A DNA stretch of 34,359 nt. Origin: Desulfovibrio sp. (lineage in GTDB: Bacteria; Desulfobacterota; Desulfovibrionia; Desulfovibrionales; Desulfovibrionaceae). A model generated the notes under the pieces. It saw only the letters and a list, made by a program, of their open reading frames with translations, had not been told where the DNA came from and did not search any database. The stretch covers positions 1 to 34,359 of the forward strand of contig JAISTH010000010.1 in assembly GCA_031272715.1 (NCBI GenBank), given 5' to 3'. Of this stretch, positions 8,817-17,279 are shown piece after piece. Made by a program: the position numbers and the translations under genes. Numbering within the stretch: the stretch's first letter is position 1; each line of letters starts with the position of its first letter.

Positions 8817-9618
8817 GTGGACCTCAAATGGATGTAACGGGATGCGGGATCAGAGTAAGGAGTCAAGTTGGCTTGGGACGTCCCGCATAGGTTGCTCAAT
8901 CGTGATGGAATGGCCGTGGGGGGATTGTAGAGTGCGTATACGGCCGAAATCGTCCGTTGTCAAGTCCTCCGGCTGAGCGGGAAATGCCCGGGTCATGGCG
9001 GGAGAATCGGAGAGGAGGGGCGTTGTGGCGGCTTGTCGATGTGACGCCACGGTGCGTGAGGAGGAGCGGATCCGCGCACAGGGCGGACGGCGGCCGATCC
9101 GTCGAGTCTAGAGTTTTGCTATACATGCGGATCCGCGGCCAAGGGGGCGGTTAGGGACGTGGCATCTCCGGGAGACGGCCAGGGCCGGGATGTCCTCGTG
9201 AGGTGGTCAGGGCGAGGCGTCCCCGGAAGGTGCCCAAGGCGGGGTCATGGAGATCAGGCGAGGAATCGCCTGCATGCCGGTTGTCCAACCTTGCACTCCA
9301 GGATTGCCGGATTGCCGGAACCGAACGCCATGGTGGTGCTCACCAGGCGGAATCCAGGCCTTTAGGCCATCAGGAGCGCACCGATGGCCGGGTTTCCTCG
9401 CCCTTGGCGTGGATTTGCTCCGACGCCGCCGGAATCGGCATGGACTACGGGCGTGTGCATTCGTGTGCGGAAAAGGGCGAAACGGTTCCATGACGGCATG
9501 AGGTTGCTCTTGGCATAGTTTCGGCCCGGATGGGGGCAGGAAGAATAGTGTTACGTTTTTCAAAAACGTGCTACGATGGATGGCATCATCAATCCCGACC
9601 GACCAAAGGAGTCCGTCC
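8817..9618. other. Divergent intergenic region between rlpA and nikK
   Basis: About 800 nt between divergent genes. Short open frames on both strands lack ribosome binding sites and recognisable domains. The only clear signals are near the right end: the dyad at 9548-9574 and the AAGGAGT ribosome binding site of nikK. No cobalamin-riboswitch-like B12 box is seen. Confidence 0.55.
9548..9574. promoter_or_regulatory. Dyad operator upstream of the nickel uptake operon (NikR-like)
   Basis: An inverted repeat centred on C9561: ACGTTTTT-C-AAAAACGT is a perfect 17-bp core (9553-9569). The outer half-sites are GTGTTAC (9548-9554) and GTGCTAC (9568-9574), separated by 13 nt. From memory, the predicted Desulfovibrio NikR site is GTGTTAC-N13/14-GTAACAC; the left half matches exactly and the right half 4 of 7. 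It lies 45 nt before the nikK start. NikR itself is not in the window. Confidence 0.5.
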
Positions 9619-10398
9619 ATGCCCCGAATCCTTCTCGTCTTGGCCTTCCTTCTGATCCTGACCGCCTCGCAGGCCCATGCCCATTTCGGCATGGCCGTCC
9701 CGGACACCTCGACGGTGACCGATTCCAAGCAGAAGGCCGTCGGCGTGCGAATCGCCTTCGCCCACCCCATGGAAGGGGAGGGGATGGACATGGAACGGCC
9801 CAAGGCCTTCTTCCTGGCAAAAGGCTCCGCCAGGGAGGACCTGGCGAAGACGCTTTCCCCTGACACCTTCCTGGACCACAAGGCGTGGAAGGCCACCGTC
9901 CCCCTCCACCGCCCCGGCATCGGCTACCTCGTCGTCGAGCCCGAACCCTACTTCGAATCCGCCGAGGACACCTACATCATCCACTACACCAAGACGCCGC
10001 TTGCGATCTTCGGCGAGGAGGACGGCTGGGAGGAACCCCTCGGACTGAAGGCGGAGATAGTCCCCCTCACGCGCCCCTTCGGGAACTATGCAGGGAACGT
10101 CTTCACCGGACAGGTGCTGCTCGACGGCAAGCCTGCCGCGAACGTCACCGTGGAGGTCGAGCACTACAACACTTCCGGCCTCAAGGCGCCGAACGAGTAT
10201 TTCGTCACCCAGGCAGTGCGTACCGACGAGCGGGGCATCTTCAGCTACGGCATCCCCTGGGCGGGGTGGTGGGGCTTCGCCGGCCTGTGCTCGGACAAGT
10301 CCACCCTTGACCACAAGGGGACGCCCAAGCCCGTGGAACTCGGCGCGGTTCTCTGGATGGAGTTCCTCCCGCCCCTCAAGGCGCGCCAAGGGAAGTGA
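9619..10398 (+). CDS. nikK: NikK, periplasmic DUF4198-type component of nickel ECF transporter
   Basis: First gene of a nikKMLQO operon. DUF4198 proteins are predicted accessory periplasmic components of NikMNQO-type nickel importers. The start at 9619 (259 aa) follows AAGGAGT. A signal peptide (LVLAFLLILTASQAHA) would be cleaved to leave a mature N-terminus HFGMAVPD. The body has typical DUF4198 features: a VRIAFAHPMEGEGMDM segment, GYLVVEPEPYFES, a carbohydrate-fold-like VFTGQVLLDGKPAANVTVEVE and the C-terminal DERGIFSYGIPWAGWWGFAG. An 84-nt gap separates it from nikM. Specificity for nickel rather than cobalt is inferred from operon type and the operator. Confidence 0.85.
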   Translation: MPRILLVLAFLLILTASQAHAHFGMAVPDTSTVTDSKQKAVGVRIAFAHPMEGEGMDMERPKAFFLAKGSAREDLAKTLSPDTFLDHKAWKATVPLHRPGIGYLVVEPEPYFESAEDTYIIHYTKTPLAIFGEEDGWEEPLGLKAEIVPLTRPFGNYAGNVFTGQVLLDGKPAANVTVEVEHYNTSGLKAPNEYFVTQAVRTDERGIFSYGIPWAGWWGFAGLCSDKSTLDHKGTPKPVELGAVLWMEFLPPLKARQGK

Positions 10399-10482
10399 CG
10401 CCCCCACCGTGAAGGGACCGGGTCGCTCCGCCTTGGAGCGAAGCGGCCCGGTCCGTGGTAGAAACGCGCATCGGGAGGACGC

Positions 10483-11160
10483 ATGCACATAGCCGAAGGG
10501 GTCCTGTCCCCGGCCGTTCTTGGCACTGGTGCGGTGCTGACGGCGGCGGGGACGTTCATCGGGTTGAGACGCCTCGACATGAACCGTTTGATGACGGTGG
10601 CCATGCTGTCCGCGGCGTTCTTCGTGGGATCCCTCGTGCACGTCCCCATAGGCGTCGGCAACGTGCACCTGCTGCTCAACGGTCTGCTCGGGGTTCTTCT
10701 TGGATGGGCGGCGGTGCCCGCCATACTCGTCGCCCTGAGTCTGCAGGCCCTGTTCTTCCAGTTCGGCGGGCTTACGACCCTCGGCGTCAACACCGCCACC
10801 ATGGGATGCGCCGCGGTCGTGGCGGGATGGTGCTTCACGGCGCTGACCGGAATCCTCCCGGGATCCAGAGGGCTCAAGGTGGCGGCCTTCTGCGGCGGCG
10901 CGCTGGGCGTGCTCGTCGCGGCGCTCCTGACTGCGTGCGCCCTCGCCGGCACGGACGAGGGCCTCGTGGTCGCCGCGAAGATGCTGCTTGTCGCCCATCT
11001 GCCCATCATGTTCATAGAGGGATGCATCACGATGCTGGCGGTGGCTTTCATGGCCCGGGTGCGGCCGGAGATGCTCGCGTCGCGCCTGTCCGGCCGTAGG
11101 GGACACCCTTGCGATGATGTCGAGGATGCCGTGGAAACGCCCCGGCAGGAGAGAGGATGA
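10483..11160 (+). CDS. nikM: NikM/CbiM, substrate-binding membrane subunit (S component)
   Basis: The metal-recognition membrane protein of the energy-coupling-factor nickel/cobalt importer. The 225-aa protein begins MHIAEGVLS. In this family the free N-terminus and His2 coordinate the metal, so the start at 10483 (GGAGG 6-10 nt upstream) is functionally constrained. A second conserved segment, VHVPIGVGNVHLLLNGLLG, supplies further ligand His residues. Six or so hydrophobic helices follow, including QALFFQFGGLTTLGVNT. The stop overlaps the nikL start by 4 nt (ATGA), indicating translational coupling. Whether the metal is Ni or Co cannot be decided from this protein alone. Confidence 0.93.
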   Translation: MHIAEGVLSPAVLGTGAVLTAAGTFIGLRRLDMNRLMTVAMLSAAFFVGSLVHVPIGVGNVHLLLNGLLGVLLGWAAVPAILVALSLQALFFQFGGLTTLGVNTATMGCAAVVAGWCFTALTGILPGSRGLKVAAFCGGALGVLVAALLTACALAGTDEGLVVAAKMLLVAHLPIMFIEGCITMLAVAFMARVRPEMLASRLSGRRGHPCDDVEDAVETPRQERG

Positions 11161-11861
11161 CGATGCGCATGCTGCGTTGGGCTGCGATCGCGGCGCTGCT
11201 CGTTTTCGCCGCGGGACTCTGCGGCCCGTGGTGCAGGCCAGCCTATGCCCACAGGGTGTCGGTGTTCGCCTGGGTGAACGGGGACATGGTTGAGACGGAA
11301 AGCGGCTTCTCCAGAGGCAATCCCGTCGTGCAAGGGACCATAACCGCATTCGACGCCGTTTCCGGGGACCAGCTCGCGCAAGGCGTGACCGACGCGGAAG
11401 GGCGGTACGCCTTCCCGGTGCCGGCGGCGATCCGCGGAAGCGGCCACGGTCTGCGCATACGGGTCGATGCCGGAGAGGGGCATCGAAGCGAATGGATCCT
11501 CGACGCCGGCGACATCCCCGGTTCCTCCGGCGAGGGACGCACCCTGCAGGCGGAAGCGACCCCGCCGTCCGGGAAGGGATACCCATCACCTGGAAAGGGG
11601 ACGCCATCCCCCGAGACGCCATCCCCGTCGGCCTCCATGCCCTCCCCTCCGTCCGGGATGGCACCCCCTCCATCCGGGACGACACCCTCCGAACTGCGGA
11701 CCATCCTGTCCTCCGTGCTCGACGAGAAGCTTGCGCCGATCCGCCGTTCCCTCGCGCTCCTCGAACGCCCCGAACCGGGGCTTCGGGACATCGTGGGCGG
11801 CATCGGCTGGATCGTCGGCATCGCAGGCATCGTCCTGTACTTCCGCGGACGACGCCGTTGA
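11157..11861 (+). CDS. nikL: NikL, accessory membrane-anchored component of nickel transporter
   Basis: A 234-aa protein with a signal peptide ending ...CRPAYA, then HRVSVFAWVNGDMVETES, the hallmark of NikL/CbiL-like components of nickel ECF transporters. A carboxypeptidase-regulatory-like fold follows (VQGTITAFDAVSGD; GRYAFPVP). Next comes a Pro/Ser/Gly-rich low-complexity linker (about 135-180, with repeated PSGKG and PSPE-like units), then a helix and a C-terminal transmembrane segment (WIVGIAGIVLYF). Removal of the signal peptide would expose His as residue 1. The gene overlaps nikM by 4 nt and nikQ by 4 nt, so it belongs to the same operon. Confidence 0.85.
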   Translation: MTMRMLRWAAIAALLVFAAGLCGPWCRPAYAHRVSVFAWVNGDMVETESGFSRGNPVVQGTITAFDAVSGDQLAQGVTDAEGRYAFPVPAAIRGSGHGLRIRVDAGEGHRSEWILDAGDIPGSSGEGRTLQAEATPPSGKGYPSPGKGTPSPETPSPSASMPSPPSGMAPPPSGTTPSELRTILSSVLDEKLAPIRRSLALLERPEPGLRDIVGGIGWIVGIAGIVLYFRGRRR

Positions 11862-12679
11862 ACATCGACGACGCCTCCTTCGTGCGGCCTTCCCCGATCG
11901 GCCGGCTCGATCCCAGAGTCAGGTTCCTCCTCGCCATTGCGGCCACGGTGAGCATCGCCCTTTTCCGCGACCCCCTCGCCTGCGCCCTCGCCCTCTGTCT
12001 TGGAGCCATCCTCGCCCTCGCCGCCAGGCTCCCCCCGGGAACGATCCTGCGGCGACTCGCCCTCGTCAACGTCTTCGTCCTCTTCGTCTGGTGCGTGACG
12101 CCGTTCACGACGCCCGGAGACATCGCGTTCCAATGGCACGGCATCGCCGTCACCCGGCAGGGGCTTTACCTCGCCACCCTGATCGCCTTGAAGACGAACG
12201 CCATCTTCCTCGTCTTCTGCGCCCTCATCTGCTCCATGCTTCCCTCCACCGCCGTCCAGGTCCTTGAGCGGTTCCATTGCCCCGAGAAGCTGGTCCTTCT
12301 GTTCCTGTGCTGCGTCAGGTATATCCACGTGCTCGCCGACGAGTGGGAGAACCTCTGGGTGGCCGCCAGACTCCGGGGATTCGAGCCAGGGACGAACCGT
12401 CACACATACCGGACCATCGCCAGCCTGCTGGGACTGCTTCTGGTGCGCAGTTACGACCGGGCAGGAAGAGTGTGGGAGGCCATGCGCCTGCGGGGTTTCA
12501 ACGGCCGGTTCGGAGGGATGGCGACCTTCGACGCAGGCGTTGCCGACATCGCCTTCGGCATCGCCCTGGCCTGCGCCCTCGCCGCACTGTGGCTCGTCAA
12601 CGCAGGGGCGCCTTGGGGGCCTGCGGACCCGCCGCTTTCCTGGGGGCGGGAACTGTTTCCTGGATGGAACCGTGGCTGA
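11858..12679 (+). CDS. nikQ: NikQ/CbiQ, transmembrane T component of nickel ECF transporter
   Basis: The energy-coupling membrane subunit linking the ATPase to NikM. The start is placed at TTG 11858, which overlaps the nikL stop (TTGA). The frame stays open further upstream but reads out of the nikL gene there. The resulting 273-aa protein has the normal length. It shows the CbiQ pattern of multiple helices and the coupling motif with Ala-Arg-Gly: WVAARLRGFEPG and AMRLRGFNGRF, the two A-R-G motifs that contact the ATPase. The start of nikO overlaps its last codons. Confidence 0.9.
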   Translation: MNIDDASFVRPSPIGRLDPRVRFLLAIAATVSIALFRDPLACALALCLGAILALAARLPPGTILRRLALVNVFVLFVWCVTPFTTPGDIAFQWHGIAVTRQGLYLATLIALKTNAIFLVFCALICSMLPSTAVQVLERFHCPEKLVLLFLCCVRYIHVLADEWENLWVAARLRGFEPGTNRHTYRTIASLLGLLLVRSYDRAGRVWEAMRLRGFNGRFGGMATFDAGVADIAFGIALACALAALWLVNAGAPWGPADPPLSWGRELFPGWNRG

Positions 12680-13415
12680 TCAGGACATCTTCGAACTGGA
12701 ACGCGTCTCCTTCGCCTACCGGACCAGGGACGGATGGCGCCACGTGCTGCGGGACGTCACCTTCGCCCTGCGCCCGGGCGACAAGCTCGGTCTCTATGGC
12801 CCCAACGGCTGCGGCAAGACCACGCTCTTCCGATGCATCACCGGGCTTGAACGCTGCAGGCGGGGCATCGTGCGCTTCCATGGCAAGGCGCTTGCCTCGG
12901 AGCGGGATTTCCGCCCCCTGCGCTGCGCCGTGGGCTACGTCCTGCAGAACGCCGACGACCAGCTCTTCTTCCCCACAGTGCTCGAGGACGTAGCCTTCGG
13001 CCCCCTGAATCTCGGCATGTCCGCCGCCAAGGCGAAAGAGCGCGCCATGGAGACGCTGGCCAGGCTGGGACTCGAAGGATTCGCCGGGCGTCTGACCCAC
13101 CATCTCTCCGGCGGGGAACGCAAGCTTGCATCCCTGGCCACGGTGCTCGCCATGGACCCCGAGGCCCTCCTGCTGGACGAGCCCACCAACGGTCTGGACA
13201 GGGACTCCCGGGCCCGCCTCATCGGGATCCTTGCGGCGCTCCCGACGGCCCGCATCGTCGTCTCCCACGACTGGGACTTCCTCTCCCAAGTCGCCGCCGG
13301 CTTCATCACGATGGCGGACGGGAAGCTGACGGCGACCGCGCCGACCATCGCCCATGCGCACATGCATGCGCACCCCTACGGCGATGCGCCGCATGCCCAC
13401 GACATCGTGGATTAG
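12672..13415 (+). CDS. nikO: NikO/CbiO, ATPase of nickel ECF transporter with His-rich tail
   Basis: Start GTG at 12672, overlapping the end of nikQ by 8 nt; 247 aa. ABC ATPase motifs: Walker A GPNGCGKTT 43-51, Q-loop Gln92, signature LSGGE 145-149, Walker B LLLDEP to about residue 171, switch His199. The last 20 residues form a His-rich tail (His228, 230, 232, 234, 241, 243), which probably binds the transported metal or buffers it at the cytoplasmic face. That role is inference. It is the last gene of the nik operon, and no clear terminator follows. Confidence 0.92.
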   Translation: MADQDIFELERVSFAYRTRDGWRHVLRDVTFALRPGDKLGLYGPNGCGKTTLFRCITGLERCRRGIVRFHGKALASERDFRPLRCAVGYVLQNADDQLFFPTVLEDVAFGPLNLGMSAAKAKERAMETLARLGLEGFAGRLTHHLSGGERKLASLATVLAMDPEALLLDEPTNGLDRDSRARLIGILAALPTARIVVSHDWDFLSQVAAGFITMADGKLTATAPTIAHAHMHAHPYGDAPHAHDIVD

Positions 13416-13970
13416 CCGGACCGGGCCTCGGGTGGCCCCAAGACGGACCCTGGCGGCGAACCCCCTCCATCGGCCCCGATCCTTCCATCCTTCATCCCTC
13501 GGCAGCGTCCACTCCCACGGCCAAGGCTCCCGAGGGGACGAAGTCTAGAAACGGCGATCCGATCGAAGGATTCTATCAACAGAGATGGTCTAGATTATTT
13601 TCAAAGTTTCTCGACTCTATCTCTAGCCGCATGCTGTTCGGATGGACCGCTGCAGTCAGACATTGCGTTGCAAATGTGGCGAAACTGGCCACCCCGGATG
13701 TCAAGTAAATTTCTAGACATATCATATCGCGTTCGCGAACCGCGAGGCAAGAATCCAGTGGACGAATTTGCCGTTTTGGAGTACGCCTGATCCCGCACTC
13801 GAGAAGTGCATCCCGGATGGCCGCTTCCGCAAAGAAGCGCCGGGATGATCCGCGGACAGGCCCGCATCGGGAGAAGGGGAGACCATGTCGCCTTTCCCGC
13901 CGACGGCCTGTCAAGGCGCCGCGATTTTGCCGCTCGTTCCCCCTAGTCCGGCAACATTGGAGGCACTCCC
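13416..13970. other. Intergenic region between nikO and the HD-GYP regulator
   Basis: About 555 nt. The first and last parts are GC-rich, while about 13550-13740 is more AT-rich. A partly palindromic TCGCGTTCGCGAACCGCGA lies near 13727. No gene with a ribosome binding site and recognisable product is seen. GGAGG precedes the next gene. Confidence 0.5.
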
Positions 13971-15248
13971 ATGACGTCACGGAGCCCTGCAAGCCCCCAG
14001 GCTGAGCAGTCCGATTGTCCGTGCCGGGTCTCCGGCACATCCGACACCTCCGAAACACGGTCCCCGGAAGAAAGTCGGCCCGAAGAGCCCCCATCGGCCA
14101 TGGAAAGGCCCCCGGCCGCCATAGTGGCCGTCGTGGACGACAACGAAACGGCCAGGAAACACCTGTGCGCCGTCCTCAAAAAGGAAGGCCACCTGCCCGT
14201 CCCTCTCTCCAAGGGCTCGTTGCTTCTCAGGATGCTCGAGAAGGCGCCCCAACTCCCGGATCTGATCCTGCTCGACCTCGTGATGCCGGAATTGAGCGGC
14301 TACGAGACGATGACGCGGATCATGGCCGACCCCAGGTTCTCCGACATCCCCGTGATCTTCGTCACGGCCGCCGGGGACGTGGATTCGCAGCTGCGGGCAC
14401 TGGATCTCGGGGCCGTGGACTACGTCACCAAGCTCTGCGAGCCGAAACTGTTGCTGCGGCGCATCGCGACCCACCTCCAGCAGGCCCGGGACCGCAAGAC
14501 CCTCAAACTTCTGCTGCGCGAACGCGAAGCCTACGTCGAGGCCCTGCGGGACAACCTCTCGGAACTCAAGCACGACATGCTCATGGCCATCGGGGATCTC
14601 GTGGAGTTCCGGGACAGCGTCACGGGAGGGCATTCCTCCCGGACCGTGCGGCTGCTGGACGCCTTCTGGGACGAACTGCTCCGCACGGGCGTCTATGCGG
14701 ACACGCTCTCCACCTGGGACAAGGACGTCTTCCTGCAGTCCTCGCTGCTCCACGACGTGGGGAAGATCCCCATCCCCGACTCGATCCTCCTCAAGCCCGG
14801 CATCCTGACCCCCGAGGAGCGGGAGGTGATGAAGCGTCACACGGAGTACGGCGCCAAGATCGTGGATCGCATCCAGGGCGACTCCACGGTGAAGAAGACG
14901 TTCCTGCACCATGCCAGGCGCATGGCCGCCACCCATCACGAGAAGTGGGACGGCACCGGATACATGCAGGGCCTCGCCGGAGAGGACATTCCCCTCGAGG
15001 GCAGGATCATGGCCTACGCCGACGTCTACGACGCCCTCATCTCGGACCGGCCGTACAAGCGCCCCTTCCCAAAGGACGAGGCGTTGCGTATCATGCGGGA
15101 GGGTGCCGGACGGCATTTCGATCCGCACATGATGAAGGCGTTCCTGACCATCGTCCAACGGGACGACGTGATGGAAGACGGCGTTGCCCCCGATCCCGGC
15201 CCGGCTCCCGGGAACTGCCTCATGTCGGCGATGTCGGCCGCCGGCTGA
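13971..15248 (+). CDS. Response regulator with HD-GYP-type phosphodiesterase domain
   Basis: A two-domain signalling protein of 425 aa, RpfG-like. A Ser/Pro/Glu-rich N-terminal 48 residues precede a receiver domain (about 50-165) with acidic pair Asp56-Asp57, phosphoacceptor Asp102 (LILLDLVMPELSG), Thr132 and Lys154. After a helical linker comes the HD-GYP domain (about 205-400): HDVGKIPIPD with His261/Asp262, ATHHEKWDGTGYM, then IPLEGRIMAYADVYDAL and PYKRPFP. The family GYP motif reads GYM here (Met332 for Pro). Domains of this kind hydrolyse cyclic di-GMP when the metal ligands are complete, as they appear to be. No sensor kinase is adjacent. GGAGG precedes the ATG. Confidence 0.93.
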   Translation: MTSRSPASPQAEQSDCPCRVSGTSDTSETRSPEESRPEEPPSAMERPPAAIVAVVDDNETARKHLCAVLKKEGHLPVPLSKGSLLLRMLEKAPQLPDLILLDLVMPELSGYETMTRIMADPRFSDIPVIFVTAAGDVDSQLRALDLGAVDYVTKLCEPKLLLRRIATHLQQARDRKTLKLLLREREAYVEALRDNLSELKHDMLMAIGDLVEFRDSVTGGHSSRTVRLLDAFWDELLRTGVYADTLSTWDKDVFLQSSLLHDVGKIPIPDSILLKPGILTPEEREVMKRHTEYGAKIVDRIQGDSTVKKTFLHHARRMAATHHEKWDGTGYMQGLAGEDIPLEGRIMAYADVYDALISDRPYKRPFPKDEALRIMREGAGRHFDPHMMKAFLTIVQRDDVMEDGVAPDPGPAPGNCLMSAMSAAG

Positions 15249-15429
15249 CGTCCCGTCTTGCGCGGATCCCTGAAAGGCCGGGTGTCTCCGGTTCCTTCAG
15301 GCGTACCCTTCGCGATGTTCCCCATCGCCTCGTTTGTCTTGGCATGGGCCATCGCGGCATGCCATCTGACTGTCGGCCGGCCATTCCCGAAGAATGTCAC
15401 GGCCCGGCGCTTTGGAGAGTCTGTTCATC

Positions 15430-16059
15430 ATGGACGGCTTTGTTCCTGTTGTCGAACCCACCATATCAGTGATTGTGACCTTCCTTGCCATCGGCATAGC
15501 CGGGGTGGCCGCTCCTTGGAAAAACCGTGCGAAGGGCATGCTTGCCCTTAAGTTGGCTTTCTTCTTTTCTTCTACTGTGTTTATTTTATCTTTGTCAATA
15601 TTTGTTATTGCTGTCGACTACGATAGATTTTTGCACATACATTCTTTCTATTCTGTATTAGATAATCTCTTGCATTCATTTATAAAATTTCTTTGGATGA
15701 GTGCGCCGTTTGCATTGACATGCTTAATTTATTCTATTGCTATAGCACGTTTTTCGCATGACATTGTAAAATATGATTTAAAAGGAAAAATTCTTTCAAT
15801 TGCATTTATTGCTATTTTATCGCCGTTTGTAGCGGCATTTGCCGTAGACATAATTGACACTTTGATCTGGCCTATGAATAATGTTTTGAGTTTTCCAGTT
15901 GTCGAAAAATTAATCGTAAATGACACTTTTCCTATAAACGTAATAATCACTGCAGTAGGGACGGTAATTACAATATGGTTTCTAAAAAAGATTTATGCAA
16001 CAGACATTATGACTGTGCGTCAGTTTGTAAGATCTCTTAGGAAAGTTGAAGTTAATTAA
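15430..16059 (+). CDS. Five-helix membrane protein of unknown function
   Basis: A 209-aa protein starting MDGFVPVVEP, with GGAGAG upstream (an ATG at 15394 is also in frame but has no such site). Five hydrophobic segments are visible: TISVIVTFLAIGIAGVAA, ALKLAFFFSSTVFILSLSIF, FLWMSAPFALTCLIYSIAIA, ILSIAFIAILSPFVAAFAV and INVIITAVGTVITIWFL. No family is recognised. From about 15540 the gene is AT-rich, unlike the flanking GC-rich genes, which marks the left edge of the AT-rich patch running to about 18.6 kb. Confidence 0.7.
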   Translation: MDGFVPVVEPTISVIVTFLAIGIAGVAAPWKNRAKGMLALKLAFFFSSTVFILSLSIFVIAVDYDRFLHIHSFYSVLDNLLHSFIKFLWMSAPFALTCLIYSIAIARFSHDIVKYDLKGKILSIAFIAILSPFVAAFAVDIIDTLIWPMNNVLSFPVVEKLIVNDTFPINVIITAVGTVITIWFLKKIYATDIMTVRQFVRSLRKVEVN

Positions 16060-16276
16060 CACGCTAATTGCAACAATGTCTAATATTTTAAGAAAATGAA
16101 AAATTTGCAATGATATTATTTGTAAATGATTTTAACTTTTGCATAGCATGCATTCAGTTGACTGAAGGATGCTCGTTTGGCATCTATTTTATAAGTCCTG
16201 TAAGCAATAACAATTTAACGTGTCAAAGGCGTTACTCGCGTATTGCGGCACTATCAAACAGTTTCAGGAGGAGACC

Positions 16277-17098
16277 ATGAGAGCATTACTTGCAATCGTA
16301 AGTGTCTTAGTGTTTTGCTTTTCTATTGGAGTGACTCCTAACGTGGCCCATTCTGCGACAAAGCCAACAAAGACCAAGTCTGACGTGGCAAAACCTGCCT
16401 CCGTGCTCTTCATCGGAAACAGCTTTTTCTACTACAACAACAGCATGCATACGGTTTTCCTGAACCTTGTAAAAGCTGCAGACAAGGGACACAAGATCCG
16501 CGCCACTTCTACGACGATCTCTGGCAGTGGACTGTCTTGGCATGACGTAAATGCGTACTTTGATCCCAAGGGTGTCGGGTCCTACTCATTCGTCGGGGAC
16601 AACGAGGTCGTCTTCAATCCTATCGATCGAAAGCCCTTCGATGTCGCCATGATGCTCGATTGCAGCCAGTGTCCCGTGCATCCGACATTGCGGCCTGTAT
16701 TTTTTGAATATGCGAAAAAGCACTGCGATACCATCCGCAAGCACGGTGCGGAACCCGTCCTCTACATGACTTGGGCCTATGCGGATAAGCCGGAGATGAC
16801 CGAAGGACTCGCAGAGGCATACACGAAGGCAGGCAATGACAATGGCATGCTGGTGGTTCCTGCAGGACTTGCCTTTGCCGCATCCATCAAGGCCCGACCC
16901 GACATCAACCTCTATCAGGCAGACAAGCGACATCCCAGCAAGGCAGGAACCTATCTTGGCGCATGCACCGCCTATGCGACACTGTTCGGGAAATCGCCTG
17001 AGGGAAGCACCTACGTCTTCGGGTTGGAACCCGATGTCGCGGCATCCCTTCAGAAGACGGCGTGGACAACGGTCAAGGAGTATTTTGGCTGGAAATGA
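16277..17098 (+). CDS. Exported SGNH/GDSL-like hydrolase
   Basis: A 273-aa protein with the start at 16277 directly after AGGAGGAG; an upstream ATG at 16220 is disfavoured. A signal peptide (LLAIVSVLVFCFSIGVTPNVAHSA) leads to a periplasmic enzyme. The SGNH block I is VLFIGNSFFYYNNSMH with nucleophile-type Ser49, and the C-terminal Asp-x-x-His pair is DKRHPSKAGTYLG with Asp216 and His219. Block positions fit carbohydrate-esterase-like SGNH hydrolases (DUF4886-like). The substrate is unknown. Neighbours are membrane proteins, and the gene faces yqhA with a shared terminator between them. Confidence 0.8.
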   Translation: MRALLAIVSVLVFCFSIGVTPNVAHSATKPTKTKSDVAKPASVLFIGNSFFYYNNSMHTVFLNLVKAADKGHKIRATSTTISGSGLSWHDVNAYFDPKGVGSYSFVGDNEVVFNPIDRKPFDVAMMLDCSQCPVHPTLRPVFFEYAKKHCDTIRKHGAEPVLYMTWAYADKPEMTEGLAEAYTKAGNDNGMLVVPAGLAFAASIKARPDINLYQADKRHPSKAGTYLGACTAYATLFGKSPEGSTYVFGLEPDVAASLQKTAWTTVKEYFGWK

Positions 17099-17211
17099 GG
17101 CTATATACGTTCATTGCAATACACACCAATGCGAGAACTGAAGATGGGGCTATGCAGGAACATCTGCACAAGCATTGATGTTGCATGATATGGGCATGAC
17201 ATAGAATTTTA

Positions 17212-17259
17212 GAGGGCCATCTTCGCAATTTTTTTTGCGAGATGGCCCTCAGGATTTTT
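17212..17259. terminator. Terminator between convergent SGNH hydrolase and yqhA genes
   Basis: A long stem, GAGGGCCATCT plus CGCAA on the left and TTGCG plus AGATGGCCCTC on the right (one bulged T), an all-T loop, then ATTTTT on the plus side. Placed to stop transcripts from both sides. Confidence 0.8.
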
Positions 17260-17279
17260 GCGGCTCAAGTTTTTGTGCT

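Noticed and set aside
8817-9547. Looked for a cobalamin riboswitch upstream of the nik operon
   Set aside because: No B12-box-like sequence or fitting stem set was found; the dyad at 9548-9574 is the only clear signal.
9589-12153. Long minus-strand open frame opposite the nik operon
   Set aside because: The plus strand carries nikK, nikM, nikL and nikQ with clear family motifs; the opposite frame is a codon-bias shadow.
16148-16176. Palindrome TTCAGTTGACTGAA upstream of the SGNH hydrolase
   Set aside because: The stem is short and there is no adjacent promoter or T-run clear enough to call an operator or terminator.
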